From: CAZVVT01 sp964630595
Lineage (GTDB): Bacteria; Chlamydiota; Chlamydiia; Chlamydiales; VFKH01
NCBI GenBank assembly: GCA_964630595.1
Contig: CAZVVT010000002.1
Location: 222,563 to 286,562 of the forward strand
Direction of reading: 5' to 3'
Length of the DNA: 64,000 nucleotides
Shown here: positions 61,791 through 64,000 of the stretch, piece after piece
How the letters are laid out: every line of letters begins with the position of its first letter
How positions within the stretch are numbered: the first letter of the stretch is position 1
Notes under the pieces: model-generated
The model's database searches: none
What the model saw: only the letters and a program-made list of their open reading frames with translations
Told to the model about the DNA's origin: nothing
Program-made: the position numbers and the translations under genes

Positions 61791-62138
61791 TTAAAGAATT
61801 TTTTCTAGCTGCTTTTGCAGCTTGGGAAGGTGGTGCTTTGCCGTATGCCAAACAATGGCCGCATCCACTCCAAAATACTCATGAATCAAGAGATTCCTCA
61901 TGGCGGTCATTTGATCCCAAGGCACAGATTGATGAGATCTACGAAAGGACAGAGGAACGCTTTTGCTTGCTTCCCCAATAATTTCAAAGTTTCTAATCAC
62001 TGCGTCGATAATAAGGTCATTTTTCTTAAATTCATTCAGCGTCATGTCACGCATATATTTTTGAATTTTTTGAATCGCCTCGATAATATCCCGGATTCGA
62101 AATTCCCAATCTCTAGAAGACAAGTTTTGCCTCTGCAA
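61791..62138 (-). CDS. hepT: HepT-type HEPN toxin
   Basis: 115 residues, all helical. The HEPN RNase motif R-x4-H-x-Y is present as RNLLIHEY. Such toxins are ribonucleases neutralised by AMPylation of the Tyr by the MntA partner. The gene overlaps the 3' end of mntA by 26 nt, the usual operon. Toxin-antitoxin functions vary; activity here is inferred from intact motifs. Confidence 0.88.
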   Translation of the reverse strand: MQRQNLSSRDWEFRIRDIIEAIQKIQKYMRDMTLNEFKKNDLIIDAVIRNFEIIGEASKSVPLSFRRSHQSVPWDQMTAMRNLLIHEYFGVDAAIVWHTAKHHLPKLQKQLEKIL

Positions 62139-62421
62139 GAATTCGCTTTTTCAAAGAAGGATGAAGAGCTTTCTTTGTCACTAAATCGACCTTGCAACCC
62201 AGCAATTGTTCTAAATATCTTTGAACATCTACGAACCCAAACAACCCCTTTTTCGAATCGAAATCAATAAGTACGTCTATGTCACTTTTTGCTTTTGCCT
62301 CATCCCGTGCGACTGATCCAAAAAGCGACAAAGCGCGCACACCCAGCACGCAAAGCTCTTCCCGATGACTACCGATCACTTTCTTTGCGTGTTTAAACAG
62401 CATTACCTCATCATAGGACAT
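62113..62421 (-). CDS. mntA: MntA-type nucleotidyltransferase antitoxin
   Basis: 102 residues with the minimal nucleotidyltransferase motif GSVARDEAKAKSDIDVLIDF (GS-x10-DxD) plus a downstream acidic strand (KVDLVTK). In MNT-HEPN modules this enzyme AMPylates the toxin Tyr. It is followed by hepT. The ATG at 62421 has no clear ribosome site. The module sits next to palindromes and a tRNA gene. Confidence 0.88.
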   Translation of the reverse strand: MSYDEVMLFKHAKKVIGSHREELCVLGVRALSLFGSVARDEAKAKSDIDVLIDFDSKKGLFGFVDVQRYLEQLLGCKVDLVTKKALHPSLKKRILAEAKLVF

Positions 62422-62452
62422 CCAAAAATTCCCGTTAACCCCCTTTTCTCTC

Positions 62453-62517
62453 GCGGCCCCATGGGGCCGCTAAACTGCTCGGAGCACGTAGTGCGAGCAG
62501 CAGTTTACCCTTCCCCA
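62453..62517. repeat. two adjacent palindromes
   Basis: An exact 18-bp palindrome GCGGCCCCATGGGGCCGC (62453-62470) is followed at once by an imperfect hairpin with arms TAAACTGCT and AGCAGTTTA (about 62471-62507) that contains a smaller stem GCAC/GTGC. They lie between mntA and the tRNA-flanking inverted repeat. Possible terminators or a remnant of a mobile repeat; nothing coding is visible. Confidence 0.7.
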
Positions 62518-62541
62518 TTAACTCGCACCCATGCGAGGAGC

Positions 62542-62706
62542 CCCGCTCCGGGCATGAGCTGATGGTAAGGGATTTCTTCGAAGAGGACATCAGATGGCTG
62601 TTCGAGGAAGGAGCCAAGGGTTTTTCCCCTTGGCGACTGATGAGAATCAGCTAGATGATGTCCTCTTCGAAGAAAGCACTGCCAGCAGGTCATGCTCGGA
62701 GCGGGA
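62542..62706. repeat. ~50-bp imperfect inverted repeat whose right arm overlaps tRNA-Leu
   Basis: Arms are 62542-62592 and 62656-62706, about 40 of 50 bases complementary. The inner 20 bp (62573-62592 and 62656-62675) are exact. The right arm includes the 3' end of tRNA-Leu (CCCGCTCCGAGC on the minus strand), so the left arm is a near-copy of that end plus its 3' flank in the opposite orientation. A smaller hairpin (GCCAAGGG / CCCTTGGC, 62613-62634) lies in the spacer. Confidence 0.75.
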
Positions 62707-62776
62707 ATCGAACCCGCACGGGCTTTTGGCCCAACGGATTTTAAGTCCGTAGCGTCTACCGTTCCGCCATCCAAGC
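62693..62776 (-). tRNA. tRNA-Leu (anticodon UAA)
   Basis: 84 nt including the discriminator A. Acceptor GCTTGGA pairs with TCCGAGC. D-arm GGATGGCGGAACGGTAGACG, anticodon arm ACGGACTTAAAATCCGT (anticodon TAA), long class II variable arm with GGGC...GCCC, T-arm GCGGGTTCGATTCCCGC. The CCA end is not encoded. It reads UUA and UUG leucine codons. Confidence 0.95.
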
Positions 62777-62821
62777 GAATTATGGGGAGCGAGATTATAG
62801 CTCAGCTCCCCTGTTTTTAGG

Positions 62822-63490
62822 CTAGAGCGTGTCGGTGTTGCGCTCGAGTTTGTAGTCGGGATCGTCGAAAGCGGTGGGAGCTTCGGGACTGCCGTGAGAG
62901 CGGGAGCCGCCAAAGGATTCGGAGATCAGGGTGGAGGGAGGAGGAATGAGGATTCCTAAGTTGTGGGAGGTGGGCAGGACGGCTTGATCGGGGGAATGGA
63001 CAAGGCGGCCATCTGCTTGGTCGGGGACTTCGATGAATTCATCGAAGGCGTTAGCGGCTTCCTGGACGGCCGAGGGCTCTTCGCCACGGCGGCGACGGTT
63101 CTTTTTGCGATCGCGACGGCCACGGTCACGGGGTTCGCGCGGCTCGCGTGCTTCACGGGGTGCAGCAGACGGGGCAGCTTCGTCGTCGCTGCTGTCGCTG
63201 GCTTGCTTTGCTGCACGAGGAGGTCTTTCGTCACGGCTGGGCCTTTCGTCACGCGCTTTGAGGGCGATTTTGGCTTCGCGCGATTCCACCACTTCAAAGT
63301 CGGAGATGGGAAGGAGGAAGGGCTTTTTTTCTACGGAGCGGTAGAAGGTGGCTTTGCCGAAGGTGATCACTTCGAGGGCGTCGACGACGTACTCTTCGTG
63401 TGAGCCTATTTTGGTGTTACGGACGATGAGCTTGAAACCCTCTTTCGGGCTGATGATCGTTTCGACAATCGGTTCTCTAGTAAAATGCAT
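62822..63490 (-). CDS. hypothetical protein with RNA-binding-like low-complexity region, CT504-like
   Basis: 222 residues. The first ~75 residues look like a small folded beta-rich domain (GFKLIVRNTKIGSHEEYVVD). A charged low-complexity region follows, with repeated RDERP units (RDERPSRDERP) and a run REPREPRDRGRRDRKKNRR. The C-terminus is Ser/Pro-rich. It lies directly downstream of gapA (no gap: 63490/63491), as CT504 does beside gapA in C. trachomatis. The basic/acidic repeats resemble those of nucleic-acid-binding tails, but function is unknown. Confidence 0.7.
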   Translation of the reverse strand: MHFTREPIVETIISPKEGFKLIVRNTKIGSHEEYVVDALEVITFGKATFYRSVEKKPFLLPISDFEVVESREAKIALKARDERPSRDERPPRAAKQASDSSDDEAAPSAAPREAREPREPRDRGRRDRKKNRRRRGEEPSAVQEAANAFDEFIEVPDQADGRLVHSPDQAVLPTSHNLGILIPPPSTLISESFGGSRSHGSPEAPTAFDDPDYKLERNTDTL

Positions 63491-64000
63491 TTAGTCTTTC
63501 TCTTTTTTTGCGATGTAGCGTAGCAAGTCAGCACAGCGGGTTGCGTAGCCCATCTCGTTATCATACCAGGCGATCAACTTGTAGAAGTTGTCATTTAAGG
63601 CGATTCCTGCCCCTTTATCAAAAATGGCTGAATAGGAGCTACCAATGAAATCGGAGGAAACAACCTCCTCTTCAGTATAGCCCAATATCCCTTTCATAGG
63701 TCCTTCTGAAGCAGCCTTCATGGCTGCCGCAATCGCGTCGTAGGAGGTCTTCTTCGTCAGGCGAACCGTCAAATCAACAACGGAGACGTCCGGCACCGGA
63801 ATGCGGAAGGCCATGCCCGTCAACTTACCCTTTAGTTCAGGTAGGCATAAGGTCACCGCCTTGGCCGCTCCCGTCGACGCTGGGACAATATTTTGCAACG
63901 CACCCCTACCTCCGCGCCAGTCTTTTTTTGAGGGGCCATCGACAGTAGGCTGAGAGGCAGTCATGGCATGGACAGTGGTCATCAAACCCTCTTCAATGCC
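63491..64000 (-). CDS. gapA: glyceraldehyde-3-phosphate dehydrogenase, C-terminal part
   Basis: The last 169 residues of GAPDH; the gene continues past the window edge. Visible: the segment after the catalytic Cys (GIEEGLMTTVHAMTASQ, whose His is the catalytic base), WRGGRGALQNIVPASTGAAK, and WYDNEMGYATRCADLL. The active-site Cys lies outside the window. It is a glycolytic enzyme oxidising glyceraldehyde-3-phosphate. Followed with no gap by the CT504-like gene. Confidence 0.97.
   Translation of the reverse strand, partial: GIEEGLMTTVHAMTASQPTVDGPSKKDWRGGRGALQNIVPASTGAAKAVTLCLPELKGKLTGMAFRIPVPDVSVVDLTVRLTKKTSYDAIAAAMKAASEGPMKGILGYTEEEVVSSDFIGSSYSAIFDKGAGIALNDNFYKLIAWYDNEMGYATRCADLLRYIAKKEKD

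Overview
The window reads as chromosomal DNA of a member of the Chlamydiae, most likely an environmental (amoeba- or protist-associated) lineage rather than a Chlamydiaceae pathogen. The main evidence is a type III secretion (T3SS) block whose gene order matches the chlamydial CT663-CT674 locus (chaperone, cdsD, cdsE, cdsF, cdsG, CT668-like, cdsN, cdsO, cdsP, cdsQ, pkn5-like, cdsC). Further evidence is the chlamydial order glyA-clpP-dapF-CT429 (UPF0158), a CT398-like zinc-ribbon protein and gapA beside a CT504-like gene. Base composition looks near balanced to slightly G+C-rich by eye, higher than usual in Chlamydiaceae. One 100-N scaffold gap lies at 58905-59004.

Region by region. 1-7.8 kb is an accessory block: two paralogous GT34-like glycosyltransferases, a PAPS-type sulfotransferase overlapping a Gly-rich autotransporter gene, and decayed fragments of a second sulfotransferase and a third glycosyltransferase. 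7.8-10.1 kb holds an unrecognised gene and a translocator-like T3SS candidate. 10.1-23.4 kb is the T3SS operon, ending in a secretin with six tandem ~82-residue repeats. 23.4-24.8 kb has a lipoprotein, a divergent YidD and a small Cys-rich gene. 24.8-34.2 kb is mostly transport (ABC exporter, SulP permease, MHS-type MFS carrier, DMT carrier) plus der and a BAAT-like hydrolase. 34-46 kb is core: SWIM-SNF2 helicase, SMC, serS, an ABC-F protein, folE, a second ABC exporter and RNase P RNA. 46-54 kb holds tsaD, a CBM20-like protein with a PfkB kinase, glyA, clpP, dapF, CT429-like and a putative inclusion-membrane protein. 54-57 kb is a divergent pair of archaeal/eukaryal-type aminoacyl-tRNA synthetases, one fused to a YbaK-type editing domain. 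57-60.5 kb is a tandem pair of divergent kinase-like genes. 60.5-64 kb has a dicarboxylate/amino-acid symporter, a MntA-HepT toxin-antitoxin pair, palindromic DNA next to tRNA-Leu(UAA), a CT504-like gene and the 3' part of gapA.

How the genes fit together: the T3SS genes overlap or abut and would give the basal body, needle, ATPase complex, ruler, C-ring and outer-membrane secretin. A translocator-like protein and a CesT-type chaperone sit directly upstream. The glycosyltransferases, autotransporter, Inc-like protein and kinase-like pair are plausible host-interaction products, by inference. The least conventional items are the repeat-expanded secretin, the kinase-like pair with an unresolved 48-bp repeat, the AspRS-YbaK fusion beside a homodimer-type GlyRS, the duplicated glycosyltransferase/sulfotransferase cassette, and the imperfect ~50-bp inverted repeat that includes the 3' end of tRNA-Leu.
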